DNA from: Lathyrus oleraceus
Lineage: Eukaryota; Streptophyta; Magnoliopsida; Fabales; Fabaceae
Direction: 5' to 3'
NCBI RefSeq assembly: GCF_024323335.1
Contig: NC_066581.1
Coordinates: forward strand, 441,651,816-441,715,815
DNA: 64,000 bases
Positions within the stretch are counted from its first letter, which is position 1, and every line of letters begins with the position of its first letter. A program made the translations under genes and the position numbers. The notes below the pieces were generated by a model, which made no database searches, was not told the origin of the DNA, and saw only the letters and a program-made list of their open reading frames with translations. Below are positions 1 to 11,277 of the stretch, piece by piece.

Positions 1-2487
1 TAAAATGATTTTTAATGATTTTAGTGATTCCATTTAATAATTTTTGTGAATTATTTCATTTCTGGTTGTTTTTAATTCATTTAAAATACCATTTAATATT
101 CAAAAATGCCAAAAATATTTTCTTGACATCTTTGGATGATGATGAATCTATGAAAAATATTCTCATCAATTTCTTAATTGATTTGAGATTTATTTGAGAT
201 TTTAGTCCAATTATGTTATTTTTCTTCATTTTTAATTGTTTAAAATTAGTTTCTGTTTTCAAAAAATGTTGAGAAAATTTGTCAAACCTTGTTTGACCAT
301 GTTAGACTTATGATGATCCAATTGGACTTATCCAAGTTGATTTGAATTGGATTTGAAGTTTGACCTTTATTTGTTCATTTTATTTTATGCATTATTTTAA
401 TTCCAAAAAATACCAAAAATATTTTTGACCTTTCTTGACTTCTAATCTTCATTTCACTTTTGTTTACCATTGATTGATGTTGATTCCATTCATGTTTGAT
501 CAATGTGTTTTGGTTATGTCTTTTGAATTTCAATTTTGTACATTCCATTTCCATCTTCATCTTCTTCTTTTTTCTTTTGACCAATGAGTTAATGATTTGT
601 GGTTAGCCTTGACATATGAGAGGCTTAACCTTCTTTGATCCAAATAAAATTCATCTTGATCAAAGATCAAGTGAATTGCTTTGTGTCCAAGATAGGTTGC
701 TTCTTGGTCAAGCAAAGAACCTGAAATCCATACAAGGTCATTCTTCTTTTCTTTTGGCATGGCAAGTTGCAGAAGCTTGGCTTACTAGTCATGGTCTCTA
801 ACTGGTATTTATTTGCCTATAGTTTTATTGACCGGCCTCAGATAGGTGTGACTACTACATTAGTCCACTTACGATTGGTTAACATAGCGCTAAATTGCCT
901 TATGGCACACTAACACTAACTACTAATGACTAACTTTTAATTCAAGCATTTAATTCTTGCAATTTACTTTAATGCAATTTAATTTCTTGCTCATTTATTA
1001 ATATTGTCTTTGACCTTTGCTCACTTGAGCTCATGTTTATGTTTATGCCATTTGCCTTTTGCTCACTTGAGCACATTATTGTGTATATACTATTGCCTTG
1101 TGTTTGTTTTGTTTTGTTTGTGTGAACCAATGCAAAAAGGAGAAAGGACTTAGAATTAGGACCTTACCTATGCTAAATGGAGTTTCAAGAGCAACTAGGC
1201 CTCATGCCTTTAGAATGCTAAATATGTTGAAGAGCAACTAGGCCTCATGCCTTTAGAATGCTTAATCTTGAAGATGAATTGAAGAGGACCTCTATTCTAA
1301 ATTCACTCTTGTCCATTCTTTCTATTGCATTGTGGAACTTTTTGATTTGTTTGTTCTTGTGTGATATGGATCCTAAAATTGAGCTATTTAGAAGGACCAT
1401 TGTCATGAGCATCCAAAATAGGAGAAACAAATCCAAATTGGAAGATCCTAGGAGCTTGATTGATTATTTGCTTGATTGCTTAAGTTAATTGCTTATTGCT
1501 TGCTAAGTCCAAAGGAAAGGAGAAACTTGGATCATCTTTATGATCTCAAGAAGGGAACTCCAAGTGGTTTTATTTCTCATCTCTCATCTTTGCATGTTTA
1601 GGACTTAGCCCTTCTCTTTTTCTCTCCACTCTAACCCAAGCCAAACTTTTTTGTGCAAACATTGACATTGTATTCAAAACTAGAAACCTAGGCACTATGC
1701 CTCTGATCTTTTCAAACTCCTTTCATGATACTTATTTTGAATTGAACCTTAAGTCAAATTTGACTCCTTTTTAGTGAATACTTCTAATTGGTAAATCCCA
1801 ACTCACTTCAAATTCTTTTGTGGTTCCAATGGCCACCTTTGCCAAAGCTTTTCATAAACATTAGCTATTAGGTTTGAGTTATCATAGTGGTTGATGTAAA
1901 CCTCACCTTATCCTTAGTGATTGGACTATAAGTCTTCCATACTTATTATAAGGTGGATCCCTCACTAGTATGTTGAAGCTCTCCTGATTGTGGTTTAGGT
2001 TGAGTTTTCTCCCTTTGATAACAAAAGACCTTAAGGCTTTTGACAAATCAATTCACCAATTTATTTTGAGATTTTTACCCCGAACTACGAGGTTTTGATC
2101 CTACCTTTGTGATGGTACGTAGGCAATGGGTTTATCCATTCAAAGAACAAAACTGTAAATATTATATATTCTTTTCTCATCTCCCCAATCATGTTTGCAC
2201 AAATAAATATTTTTTCACGAATACCAACCTACCATACAACATTGGGAAAAAGGGCTCCCTTAGAGTACTAAGGATGTTTTGGGTGCTTAAAACCTTCTCA
2301 TTGCATAACCAACCCCCTTACCCGGATCTCTGACATTTTTATTAGTTTTTGATTTGATAAAACTTCTCGGCTTTTGTCCGCTTTCTAACCTTTCCTTTGG
2401 ATAAATAGAAGTGCGGTGGCGACTCGAATTGTATGATTTACTTTTGATTTAGTCAATAAATATAAAGGTAACGAATACCCCGCTATA
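1..2487 (+). mobile_element. Ogre (Ty3/gypsy, Tat lineage) 5' LTR, left part outside the window
   Basis: This stretch lies directly upstream of an Ogre-type primer binding site and holds no coding frame of note. The landmark around 836 (CCTCAGATAG followed by GTGACTACTACATTAG) recurs at about 19000 and, diverged, at about 46640 inside LTRs whose starts are visible. In the 15898 copy this landmark is about 3.1 kb from the LTR start, and here it is about 1.65 kb from the LTR end, so a full LTR would be roughly 4.7-4.8 kb, in the usual Ogre range. The LTR end is placed at 2487, where CTATA probably stands for an ancestral CTACA. Upstream of the landmark the sequence differs strongly from the LTR at 15898, so the two LTRs of this element are not a matching pair. 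Confidence 0.75.
1187..1262 (+). repeat. 33-bp tandem duplication in the Ogre 5' LTR
   Basis: A 33-bp unit beginning AAGAGCAACTAGGCCTCATG occurs at 1187-1219 and again, identical, at 1230-1262, with 10 bp between the copies (period 43). Identity inside an otherwise decayed LTR suggests a recent or conserved duplication. Confidence 0.9.
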
Positions 2488-2493
2488 GAAAAA

Positions 2494-2510
2494 TGGCGAC
2501 TCTGCTGGGG
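2494..2510 (+). other. Ogre primer binding site (tRNA-Arg type)
   Basis: TGGCGACTCTGCTGGGG follows the LTR end after 6 nt. From memory of the family, Ogre elements prime reverse transcription with tRNA-Arg and have a PBS starting TGGCGACTC. The first bases (TGG, matching a CCA tail) and the position support the call; the exact tRNA is recalled, not checked. Confidence 0.8.
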
Positions 2511-3417
2511 AAAACCATCTTTCCTAGTGGGTTTTGCCTACTTTTTGCTTTTGTTGTATTGAATGTTTATATTCTTTGTGACATATTTTTGTGCAAATTT
2601 AGGGATGACTGTATTGTTTGTAATGTATGAATTTCTTGATATACATCAATTTCTTGTGTGCTTGGTGGTCTCTTGTGAGATGAGTTCTATACCCGAACTC
2701 GAGTGCACTTATGATAGGAGAACGGCATATACTTGTTGACTTGTGTGGAGTTATTCCTTAGCAAGTTGACTTGCAAGCCCATTCACTTGGTGGAGGTTAT
2801 GATGGGATCAATAATGTCACACGAGTAGTCGTGGTTAGGCATTACTCTTTCCAATATATGCCTTAGAAGCCAAGGACCTTAGATTACCTAGCCCATCTTG
2901 GCCTATTTTAGGATGTAGTGCGAAGGTCGTTCAAGTGTAAGATTTGATATGATTGTTACGCGATACTACACTCATAAGAGTCTCTCTTGAGAATATTTTT
3001 GGAATACGAGTAGTCGTTTATCCGATAATATTCGAAAGATGGGATGATGACCATGGGAACCTCTTTTAGAACATGATTGTCAGGTTTAACCATAGTACAC
3101 TCCCTTTGGGTGGTCCTTAACCGAGAATCCATGCTCGTGACTTGCAACAAACCCTTGATTCGCGGTTGATCCGTTCTCGTATATCCTTAATATCAATGGA
3201 ACTTGGGTGTTGATAAGGTGTAAACCATAATCCACCAAAATGGATGAATGATATTAAGGATGACTTGATCTATCCCGTGACCTTTGTGTGGTGTGACTTG
3301 CTTGATCCTTGAGTGTGATTGTTGCATCCATGCATTCATGCATTCATACACATCCATATCATCAACAATGAGAAAATTTTCAAGGAACTTAAGAGGTCTA
3401 TTTGAAAATTTTCAGAC
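2511..3417 (+). other. Ogre 5' leader between PBS and ORF1
   Basis: About 900 bp of untranslated leader. A short motif, ACGAGTAGTCGT, occurs twice (about 2820 and 3004). No coding frame of note is present. A long leader before ORF1 is typical of Ogre elements. Confidence 0.6.
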
Positions 3418-4845
3418 ATGGATAGACAAAGAAGGAATATGAAGAAGTACAGTTTCAGACAACCCGACTTAAAAGAGTTAAGGAGTTTGACATCCTATGT
3501 ATTAGATCCCTTGGAGTTCAAAGCTCGTCATGGGAAGCTTCTGTCTATTCTTGCTACTCAGGTGGATGAAGGTCTAATGAGTGTGTTGGTGCAGTTCTAT
3601 GATCCCTTCTACCGTTGCTTCACTTTTCCGGATTTCCAGATTTTGCCTACGCTTGAGGAGTATGCCTATCTTGTGGGTACACCTATCTTAGATCAGTTGC
3701 CGTTTAGTGGCTTGGAGAGAGTTCCTTCTTCCCAAGAGATTGCTGATCTGTTGCATATAGATGAATCTGATATTGGTGCTCATATGACTACCAAAGGTGG
3801 AATTCAAGGTCTCCCATCTGATTTCCTTATTGCTCAAGCTACTTTGCTTGGGAAGGCCATGAGTGAGGACGCCTTTGAGGCCATATTTGTACTTCTCATC
3901 TATGGGCTAGTGTTATTCCCCAAAATCGACAATTTTATGGATATGAACGCTATTAGAATTTTCTCTACTCTTAATCCCGTTCCTACTCTCTTGGGTGACA
4001 CTTACTTTTCTTTGCATATGAGGAATGCAAAGGGTGGTGGTACCATTGTGTGTTGTTTGCCTCTGCTGTACAAGTGGTTTATTTGGCACTTGCCACAGAC
4101 GCTCGCCTTCAAGGAGAACAAAGGATGTCTACGGTGGTCCACGAGACTTATGTCTCTCACTAATGACGATATCTTTTGGTATAACCGTGTGTATGATGGT
4201 GTGCAGATTATTGACTCTTGTAGTGAATTCTCCAATGTGCCTCTTCTTGGTAAATGTGGTGGAATTAACTACAACCATATTTTGGCACGTCGTCAACTTG
4301 GGTTTCCCTTAAAGGATAAACCTGATAACATTTTGTTATAAGGTGTGTTCTTTCAAGAGGGTAAAGATCCCCAAAACTTGAAGGGCATGATGGTCCATGC
4401 TTGGTGCAAGATTCATAGGAAGGGAAGGAAAGAGCTTGGTCTGAAGAATTGTATAGCTTTGGAACCCTACACCTCATGGGTGAGGAAGAGAGCGTCTGAG
4501 TACCGCAAGCCCTATGACTACCCGAGACCTACACCTATGGTTGTGGTTGGGCCTTCAACCATCCCTAACCAAGGAGTAGAGGAGTTGAGAGATAAAGACC
4601 GTTCGCGTGCTTGGGGTTGTGAGCGAGATGAGCTACTTCAGCAACTCAGAGATAAGGATGCTTTGATAGAGTTTATGGAGCATCTGGTTATCGACGAGCC
4701 TGATGATGTGGTGACTTCTCTTCTTCCTCAATCATCCAGGTTTTGGAAGAGGAAGTATGATCGACTCGCCAAGGAGAAGGAAAATATGGAGGCAGCCTAT
4801 AAGAGAGAGGTGAAGAGGCTTCGTGCAGCTTATCTTCCAGTCTAG
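3418..4845 (+). pseudogene. Ogre ORF1 (function unknown), one in-frame stop
   Basis: ORF1 is the extra protein that sets Ogre apart from most Ty3/gypsy elements; its role is unknown. A frame of about 475 codons opens with ATG at 3418 and is split by TAA at 4339-4341, continuing in the same frame to 4845. The N-terminal two thirds is globular: a conserved block around residues 55-95 (a Pro-Asp-Phe run, then Pro-Thr-Leu-Glu-Glu-Tyr and Gly-Thr-Pro) resembles the plant mobile-domain / DUF7745 type common in legume retroelement ORFs. The C-terminal third (from about 4590) is charged and predicted coiled coil (repeated RDKD and KEKENMEAAYKREVKRL). A single stop in so long a frame means it was open until fairly recently. 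The domain name is recalled and tentative; the Ogre ORF1 assignment is firm from position and length. Confidence 0.8.
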
Positions 4846-5158
4846 AGAGCTTTGGACGATTGTTTCTAGGGTTCCATAGGATGTTCATTTTCCTTCTCTC
4901 TTGTATTGTGTTTGGTTACCAAGACTGTACTTCTTTGGTGTAATTTTTTTTCCAGATATTATTGATATGATTATTCCATATATGTCTAAATGATTCATAT
5001 TTCCAAATATTTGCAAAAAGATCTCTAAAAGTTCCTCTGATTAAAAATAAATCATATGCACAAGCATTGCATGCATCATATGCGTGAGCAAGTTTTGTTC
5101 AGGGCTTCTTGATCAGTGGTCTAACTCCGTGTTCTTCATTTATTTTGAAGACAAGCTG
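4846..5158 (+). other. ORF1-gag spacer
   Basis: About 310 bp without a supported gene. The frame that is open from 5084 starts with GTG, so the first ATG at 5159 is taken as the gag start. Confidence 0.5.
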
Positions 5159-7576
5159 ATGCACCGGTACAACACCAGAGCCAACTCTTCAAATCTAATG
5201 GATCACCTCGAACAAGAAAACAGAGAACTCAAGGAGGAAGTGGCTAGGTTGACTGCCCTGATGGAGTCATTCCTGGCCGCCCAAAGCCAGTCTTCTCCAA
5301 TGCCTACAACTCCTCCCCAGAGGACGGTCATTTCAGAGGTAGCTTCCTCTACCGTGCCTGCTACCAGTGCTCATTTTGCTCCGTCTGCTATGCCAGCCGG
5401 GTTTCCCTGGGGGATGCCCGCTAATTTTGTTCTAGAGGGTCTTGCCCCTACATTTGCTTCTCTGTCGGCATCTAGCACGGTCCTTGATGTGCCACATCGA
5501 ATTGTGCATACTTTACCGAGAGTTGATGACACCATTTATCACTCTGAGCTATCTGAGGGCCCAGATGTGTATGAAAAAATGGATGCTATGAATGACCAAT
5601 TCCTTGAGCTGCGCAAGGAACTTAAAACTCTAAGAGGGAAAGACCTCTTCGGTAAATCTGCTGCTGAGCTGTGCCTCGTGCCAAACGTCAAGATTCCCAT
5701 CAAGTTCAAAGTGCCTGACTTTGAAAAGTACAAGGGGAACACTTTCCCTCTCAGCCATCTTGTGATGAACGCACGCAAGATGTCAACTCAGATCGACAAC
5801 GATCAACTCCTCATCCACTATTTCCAGGACAACCTGTCCGGTGCCGCACTCAGATGGTACATGGGTCTGGATAGTGCGAGCATTCGCTCCTTCAACGACC
5901 TTGGCGAAGCTTTCGTCAAGCAGTACAAGTACAACGTTGATATGGCTCCCGATAGGGACCAACTGAGGGCTATGTCCCAAAAGGAGAAGGAAACGCTCAA
6001 GGAATACGCCCATAGGTGGCGTGAATTGGCTGCACAGATTGTGCCCCCGCTCGAAGAGAAAGAAATGACAAAGATCTTTCTGAAGACTTTAAGCTCTTTC
6101 TACTATGAGCGGATGATAGCTAGCGCTCCCTCTGACTTCACCGAGATGGTGAACATGGGGATGCGACTAGAGGAAGGAGTCAGGGAAGGATGCCTGACCA
6201 GAGAAGAAGGCTCTTCTGCCAAACGTTATGGGGCATTTGCCAAGAAGAAAGAGGGAGAGGCACATGCCGTGTCTTCCCATATTAAACAAAGAAGACCCTC
6301 TGTGAAGAGGAAGATTGTGCGCCCTGCCAGTAACCAGCACCAGGTGGCTCATATAACACCTGCCTTTAGGGAAAATAAACATTATCAGCGCCAGAACCAA
6401 CAACAGCAACATCAACAATATCAACAGCATCGTCCGCAACAGCAGGCCTACCAGCCTTGAAACAACAACAATACCAGCACTAGCTATGATAGGAAGAGGG
6501 TCACTTTCGGTCCAATTCCGATGACCTATTCCAAGTTATATCCTTCATTGATTGAAAGGAAGTTGATTACTCCACGTGACCCACCTGCTGTACCGACCAA
6601 CCCTCAGTGGTGGTACAAGCCCGAGCTTCATTGTGTTTATCATTCCGGTGCTCCCGGACATGATGTGGAGAACTTTTATCCTCTCAAGACCAAGGTTCAA
6701 AACCTTGTAAGAAGCAGTATTTTGTTCTTTGAGGACGTAGGTCCTAATGTTAAGAAGAACCCATTGCCCGAGCATGGGAAGGCTGCAGTTAACATGGTTC
6801 AGGGTTACCCTGGCAAGTATAAGGTCCGATATGTCAGCCATATCAGACAATCTTTGGTCGAGATGCACAGACTGTTATACGGATACAGTCACCATGAGCA
6901 TGACCATGACAGCTGCCGTGTGTGCACTATTAATGAGAGAGGATGTCACCAAGTTAGGAAAGATATCCAAGAGATGGTGGATCAGGGTGTGATCGAGATA
7001 CTTCAGAATCGTGATGAGCAAGAAGTTAATGTTATATCACCTTTATTAAGAATACCCGAACCTGTTGTTGTCAGATATGATGGTAGCAAGAAAAAGGCTT
7101 CTCCTACTCTCGTTATCAAGCTAGCTGGCCCGGTTTCATATTCTTCAGACAGAGTTGTTCCCTACAGATATAACGCAGTGGCATTGGAAGATGGGAAGAA
7201 GGTGTCGTTACCCTCCACATCTGTTACAAGTATCTCTGACGTTATTGGTTTGACCCGTAGTGGTCTTGTTTTCTCGGCGCCGCCGAAACCCCAGGATGAC
7301 ATGAGAAGAACTGATATTGTTGATAATGTTGCCCGTCCTGTAGGGACTTCTTCTTCTTCTCCGAATCTGGCACTTGTTGTTGATAGACCTGCCGTTGTTG
7401 CTAGAGCTGATGTCCCTGTTGGCCAGAATGGCATATTGAGAGAGGACTGTGATGAGATGTTGAAGGTCATCAAGAGGAATGAGTATAATGTTGTATATCA
7501 GCTGCTTCAAACTCCATCAAAGATCTCTGTGCTGTCTTTGTTGATGAACTTCGAGCCACACCGTGAAGATTTGTAG
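5159..7576 (+). pseudogene. gag: Ogre gag, with in-frame stops
   Basis: Gag forms the virus-like particle of the element. The chosen ATG at 5159 precedes a leucine-zipper-like coiled coil (EQENRELKEEVARLTALMES), a Pro/Ser-rich linker, and the retrotransposon gag core at about 5680-6180 (motifs FKVPDFEKYKG, YFQDNLSGAALRWY, LKEYAHRWRELAAQI). A Gln/His-rich tail follows. TGA at 6458-6460 interrupts, but the same frame stays open to TAG at 7574-7576. The downstream part holds a zinc-knuckle-like block at about 6630-6685 with Cys, His and GHD in place; the last expected Cys before YPLK is Phe here. The product would be part of a gag-pro polyprotein. Assignment to Ogre gag is firm; the start codon is inferred. 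Confidence 0.85.
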
Positions 7577-8013
7577 AGGGTGTTGGACGTGGCATACGTA
7601 GATCACGATGTCACAATTGAACAGTTTGATAGCATTGTTGCAAACATTACTGCTTGTAACGACTTGAGCTTTTGCGATGCTAATCTTCCCGAGGAGGGAA
7701 AAGACCACAATTTGGCACTACACATTTCAATGAATTGCAAGGATGATGCCTTGTCTAATATGCTGGTAGACACAGGATCATCGATAAATGTGTTGCCAAA
7801 ATCCACTCTGGCGAAACATCCTTACCAGGGGCCTCCCATGAGGTAGAGTGGAGTGGTAGTCAAAGCTTTTGATGGATCTAGGAAAACTGTGATTTGCGAG
7901 GTGGAGCTCCCAATCAAGATAGGACCTAGTGATTTCCAGATCACTTTTTAGGTCATGGATATTCAAGCATCATATAGCTGTTTGCTAGGTAGACCATGGA
8001 TTCACGAGGCAGG
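7577..8013 (+). pseudogene. pro: Ogre aspartic protease, stop-riddled and cut by a solo LTR
   Basis: This is a retropepsin-like protease that would cleave the polyprotein. It continues the gag frame after TAG at 7574. The catalytic signature VDTGSSINVLP lies at about 7765-7800, followed by a flap-side stretch (VKAFDGSRK) and the end motif LLGRPWIH at about 7982-8005. TAG stops occur at 7844-7846 and about 7948-7950; the second replaces a Gln codon by a C-to-T change. The frame is then split by the solo LTR at 8014 and resumes at 9784. Confidence 0.85.
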
Positions 8014-9778
8014 TGTAACACTCTACTAAAATACCCCGAGTATATAATTAAAATAACACATATCAATCAGAGTATATATGCAATCAAGGGTGTCACACAA
8101 CATTTCACACCATAATAACTGTCATGCTCTTTCATTAACTCAAAACATAAAACATTTGCACAATACGCAGCGGATAGAGATCAAATCGATCATTCAAAAC
8201 ATGCAACATACTACATGTAAACTGGTTCAACAATCCTCAACAACAATATTAAAAATGTTCCCTCCCGATGTTACATCTATCAGAGCACGACCCTCTAAGT
8301 AGACTACACTAGACTCCAAGCATTAGCTTCCACTCAACTCATTTGTTCGTTACCTGAAAAATAGTTGTAAGGGTGAGTTCCTCAATCGATATAATAAGCA
8401 TTATAAATCATCATGTAATGCTAAGTAAATTCACACATTTCGTCACCCTAATCGTAACATACATCCAGTAACGACACATCAACTCAAACATCATACTTAA
8501 TATCAACACAATTCCACTCCTCAATTAAATTAAATATCCATACAACAAGCCAACAAAATGCAACTCTAATGAGACTCGACTCGCCATGCATGTGGTACCA
8601 TTCGGAGTAAAACTCCCAACTTAAAATCATTGCCATTTTATTGGGCATCAAGGCATAAGCCTTCAACTTTCAACTTAAAATTTGCCAATCCAGGCCAACG
8701 TGGTGTGAGCAAAGCTCCGACTTAATGCATATGAATGTACATGGCATACACGACTTTAAACTGTCGACAACATAATAATAATAGCAATACAATAATGTTT
8801 TCAACAACATCAACTTAAAAAACTTTGGCTCACAAAGCCTACAACTCAGTATTTTCAACAACCTTCCGTACACGGAACAACTCAGCAACATACTTGTATC
8901 AACACTTCATAACATAAATCCAACAAAATTACTCATCACAATTAACTATAATAGGCCAATCACCAATTAGGTTCACAACATTAAAAATATCAATTTTTCA
9001 AATTTCCAACAGTGTTAACCGGTTAACGCCCTGGGTTAACCGGTTAACGCAGGACAAAACACACTTTCTGGCAAAACGCAACAGTGTTAACCGGTTAACG
9101 CCCTGGGTTAACCGGTTAACGCAGGCAAAACAGCACATTTCCACAAAATATAACAGTGTTAACCGGTTAACGCCCTGGGTTAACCGGTTAACGCAGACAA
9201 AACAGCAGTTCCTGCGCTAACACAAGGCAAAATGCAGAGTTCTCCGCATTTTCCGCCGTTGGAGGACTTCCGGACCTCCGATTCAATTTCCGTAAAAAGC
9301 TATACGTTCGGGGGAACACGACTCACACAATTACGGACTCAATTACAGCTTTAATACAACTTATTCATCACAATATTTCAGCATTCTACAATCCCAATTA
9401 GGGTCAATTCAACGGATTATCACTACCCATTACATGTTAATCTATAATACCCATTAAACGACGATAAACCCCCCTTACCTGAGATAATCCGGCAATCTCT
9501 AAGCTTCAAGCTTTTCCGTTCTTCAACCTTGGCTCTCTAGCTCTTCCTCTTTGCCCTTTCTCCACTTTCCACTTTTCAGCCGCTTCTCTGTTTCACGTGA
9601 AAACTCTTTTCCAAAATGAAAACCCTTTTCTCTTATTCCAACTTATATATTTTCCACTAATTATTATCCCAAATAATAATAATAATAATAATCCAATAAT
9701 TCAATTTATTTAATTAAATTAATAAATATATTATTAACTTAATTTAAATAATTCTCTTATTTTATTCGGGGTGTTACA
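8014..9778 (-). mobile_element. Solo LTR, 1765 bp, TSD GCAGG, inside Ogre
   Basis: The insert begins TGTAACAC and ends GTGTTACA and is flanked by a perfect 5-bp duplication GCAGG (8009-8013 and 9779-9783). Removing the insert and one GCAGG rejoins the Ogre coding sequence. No internal region, PBS or PPT is present, so it is a solo LTR left by LTR-LTR recombination. Its layout on the + strand (TGTAACAC start, then a CCCCCTTACCT block, then a CT-rich block near the end) parallels the LTR at 59537-62207, which belongs to a minus-strand chromovirus, so I read it as minus-strand. A minus-strand TATATAA at about 9640-9658 fits this. It carries the palindrome minisatellite at 9009-9195. Confidence 0.88.
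9009..9195. repeat. 72-bp tandem repeat of paired GTTAACCGGTTAAC palindromes
   Basis: Three units start at 9014, 9086 and 9158, an exact 72-bp period. Each unit holds two perfect 14-bp palindromes GTTAACCGGTTAAC separated by a 7-bp spacer (GCCCTGG), giving six in total. The same arrangement, with the same flanking ACAGT before and GCA after, occurs in the leaders of copia copies A and B. Confidence 0.95.
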
Positions 9779-9783
9779 GCAGG

Positions 9784-10269
9784 CGCCGTGACATCCACCC
9801 TACACCAAAAGTTAAAGTTCGTGAAGAACAAAAAGTTGGTGGTGGTAGGGGGAGAGAAGGCTCTCTTGGTTAGCCATTTGTCTTCCTTTTCTTACATAGA
9901 TGTTGGGGATGAGGTTGGGACTTAATTCCAAGCGTTATCTATTACGAAGCCTTTTAAGAAAGGAACTTCTTCATTTGCATCCTATAATGATGTGAAGTTG
10001 GCCATTGAGCATGGTGCAACTACTGGTTGAGGACAAATGATTAAACTGGAAGACAATAAATCCCGGGCTGGCATAGGGTACTCTTCAGGCGCTTTCAATA
10101 AGCACGGCTTGTTTCAGAGTGGAGGTTTTATCCACACGGTCGAATACCAGGAGGCAGTTGTTATAGTAGAAGATGATGCAGAGGAAGATTCTGGAAACTT
10201 TGTCATCCCTGGAGGAGTCTGCAATAATTGGGTCGCTGTTGATGTTCCAACAGTTGTCCATAAGTCCAC
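9784..10269 (+). pseudogene. Ogre protease-to-RT linker (exon before the intron)
   Basis: After the solo LTR the Ogre polyprotein frame resumes (motifs HQKLKFV, VSHLSSFSYIDVGDE, SGAFNKHGLFQSGGFIHT). It carries TAA at about 9922-9924, where a Gln codon is expected, and TGA at about 10028-10030, where Trp is expected. This linker is characteristic of Ogre; its role is unknown. It ends at a predicted splice donor at 10270. Confidence 0.75.
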
Positions 10270-10537
10270 GTAATGTGTTCACTTTTGTTTGAAAACCCTT
10301 CTCCCATTCCAAAAGGAGAAGTGATGTCATTGTTGGCACATTAATACAATGATATTCATTCAATAATTACATGTTAAATGTTTGTTTTTCCAAATTATTT
10401 TCACTCTTTGCTTTTTGCATGAAATTGGTGATCACCATAAAACCCTAAAAATAGAATAAAATCAATCTTTTCATCTTCATAATGATTTGCCTTGTTTGAA
10501 TTCTAAAATCTCTTTTATATCCAAAATCATTATGCAG
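10270..10537 (+). other. Ogre intron between protease and RT
   Basis: The GT at 10270-10271 (context CAC|GTAATG) and the AG at 10536-10537 (context TTATGCAG|GTTGATC) bound 268 bp of T-rich sequence with several stops. Joining the flanks gives a continuous frame across the joint (K-S-T then L-I-K-P). Ogre elements are known for a partially spliced intron at this place (established for pea Ogre). The splice sites are my reading of this copy. Confidence 0.78.
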
Positions 10538-11277
10538 GTTGATCAAACCCATTGAACATAATGATCCAACACCATCTCCCAACTTTGAGTTCCCTGTATT
10601 TGAGGCAGAAGAAGATGATGTTGAAGAGATTCCTAATGAGATTACCCGTCTACTTGAGCACGAAGAGACGATCATTCAGTCGTATCTTGAGAATCTGGAA
10701 ACAATCAACTTGGGGTCTGAATATTATGTCCGTGAAGTGAAGATTGGGGCACTCCTGGAAGAGTCTGTGAAGAGAGGGTTGATTGAGTTGCTACGAGAAT
10801 ATGTCGACGTCTTTGCCTGGTCATATGAAGACATGCCTGGTCTGGATACTGATATCGTGCAACATTTCCTGCCTTTGAAGCCTGAGTGTGTGCCTGTGAA
10901 GCAGAAGCTCAGAAGAACTCATCCTGATATGGCAGTGAAGATCAAAGAAGAAGTTCATAAGCAAATTGATGCGGGGTTTCTGGTGACTTCTACATATCCT
11001 CAATGGGTGGCCAATATTGTGCTCGTGCCTAAGAAAGATGGAAAAGTCTGAATGTGTGTGGACTATAGATACTTGAATAAAGCTAGTCCGAAGTATGATT
11101 TTCCTCTACCACATATTGATATATTGGTAGACAATACAGCTAAATTCAATGTCTTCTCATTTATGGACGCATTTTCCAGTTATAACCAGATTAAAATGGC
11201 ACCCGAGGATATGGAGAAGACAACATTCATCATACCTTGGGGAACATTCTGTTATCGAGTGATGCCCTTCGTTTAGA
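10538..11277 (+). pseudogene. Ogre reverse transcriptase, N-terminal half only
   Basis: The frame opens from the splice acceptor with an acidic linker, then RT fingers (KQKLRRTHPDMAVKIKEEV, PQWVANIVLVPKKDGKV), TGA at 11049-11051 where Arg is expected, then CVDYRYLNKASPKYDFPLP and the palm motif with the first catalytic Asp (FSFMDAFSSYNQIKM). It ends with MPF at about 11270 and runs into TAG. The rest of the palm, including the YxDD box, the thumb and the connection to RNase H are absent: the next recognisable codons (11278) are from the RNase H region. This is an internal deletion or a recombination joint, and the enzyme cannot have been functional. Confidence 0.85.

Noticed and set aside
258..2333. 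Several 60-76-codon frames in the first 2.3 kb
   Set aside because: They fall inside an LTR, have no motifs and overlap on both strands.
9009..9195. CRISPR-like regular palindromic repeats
   Set aside because: The regular 72-bp units with palindromes superficially resemble an array, but spacers are not unique, there are no cas genes and the DNA is plant nuclear.
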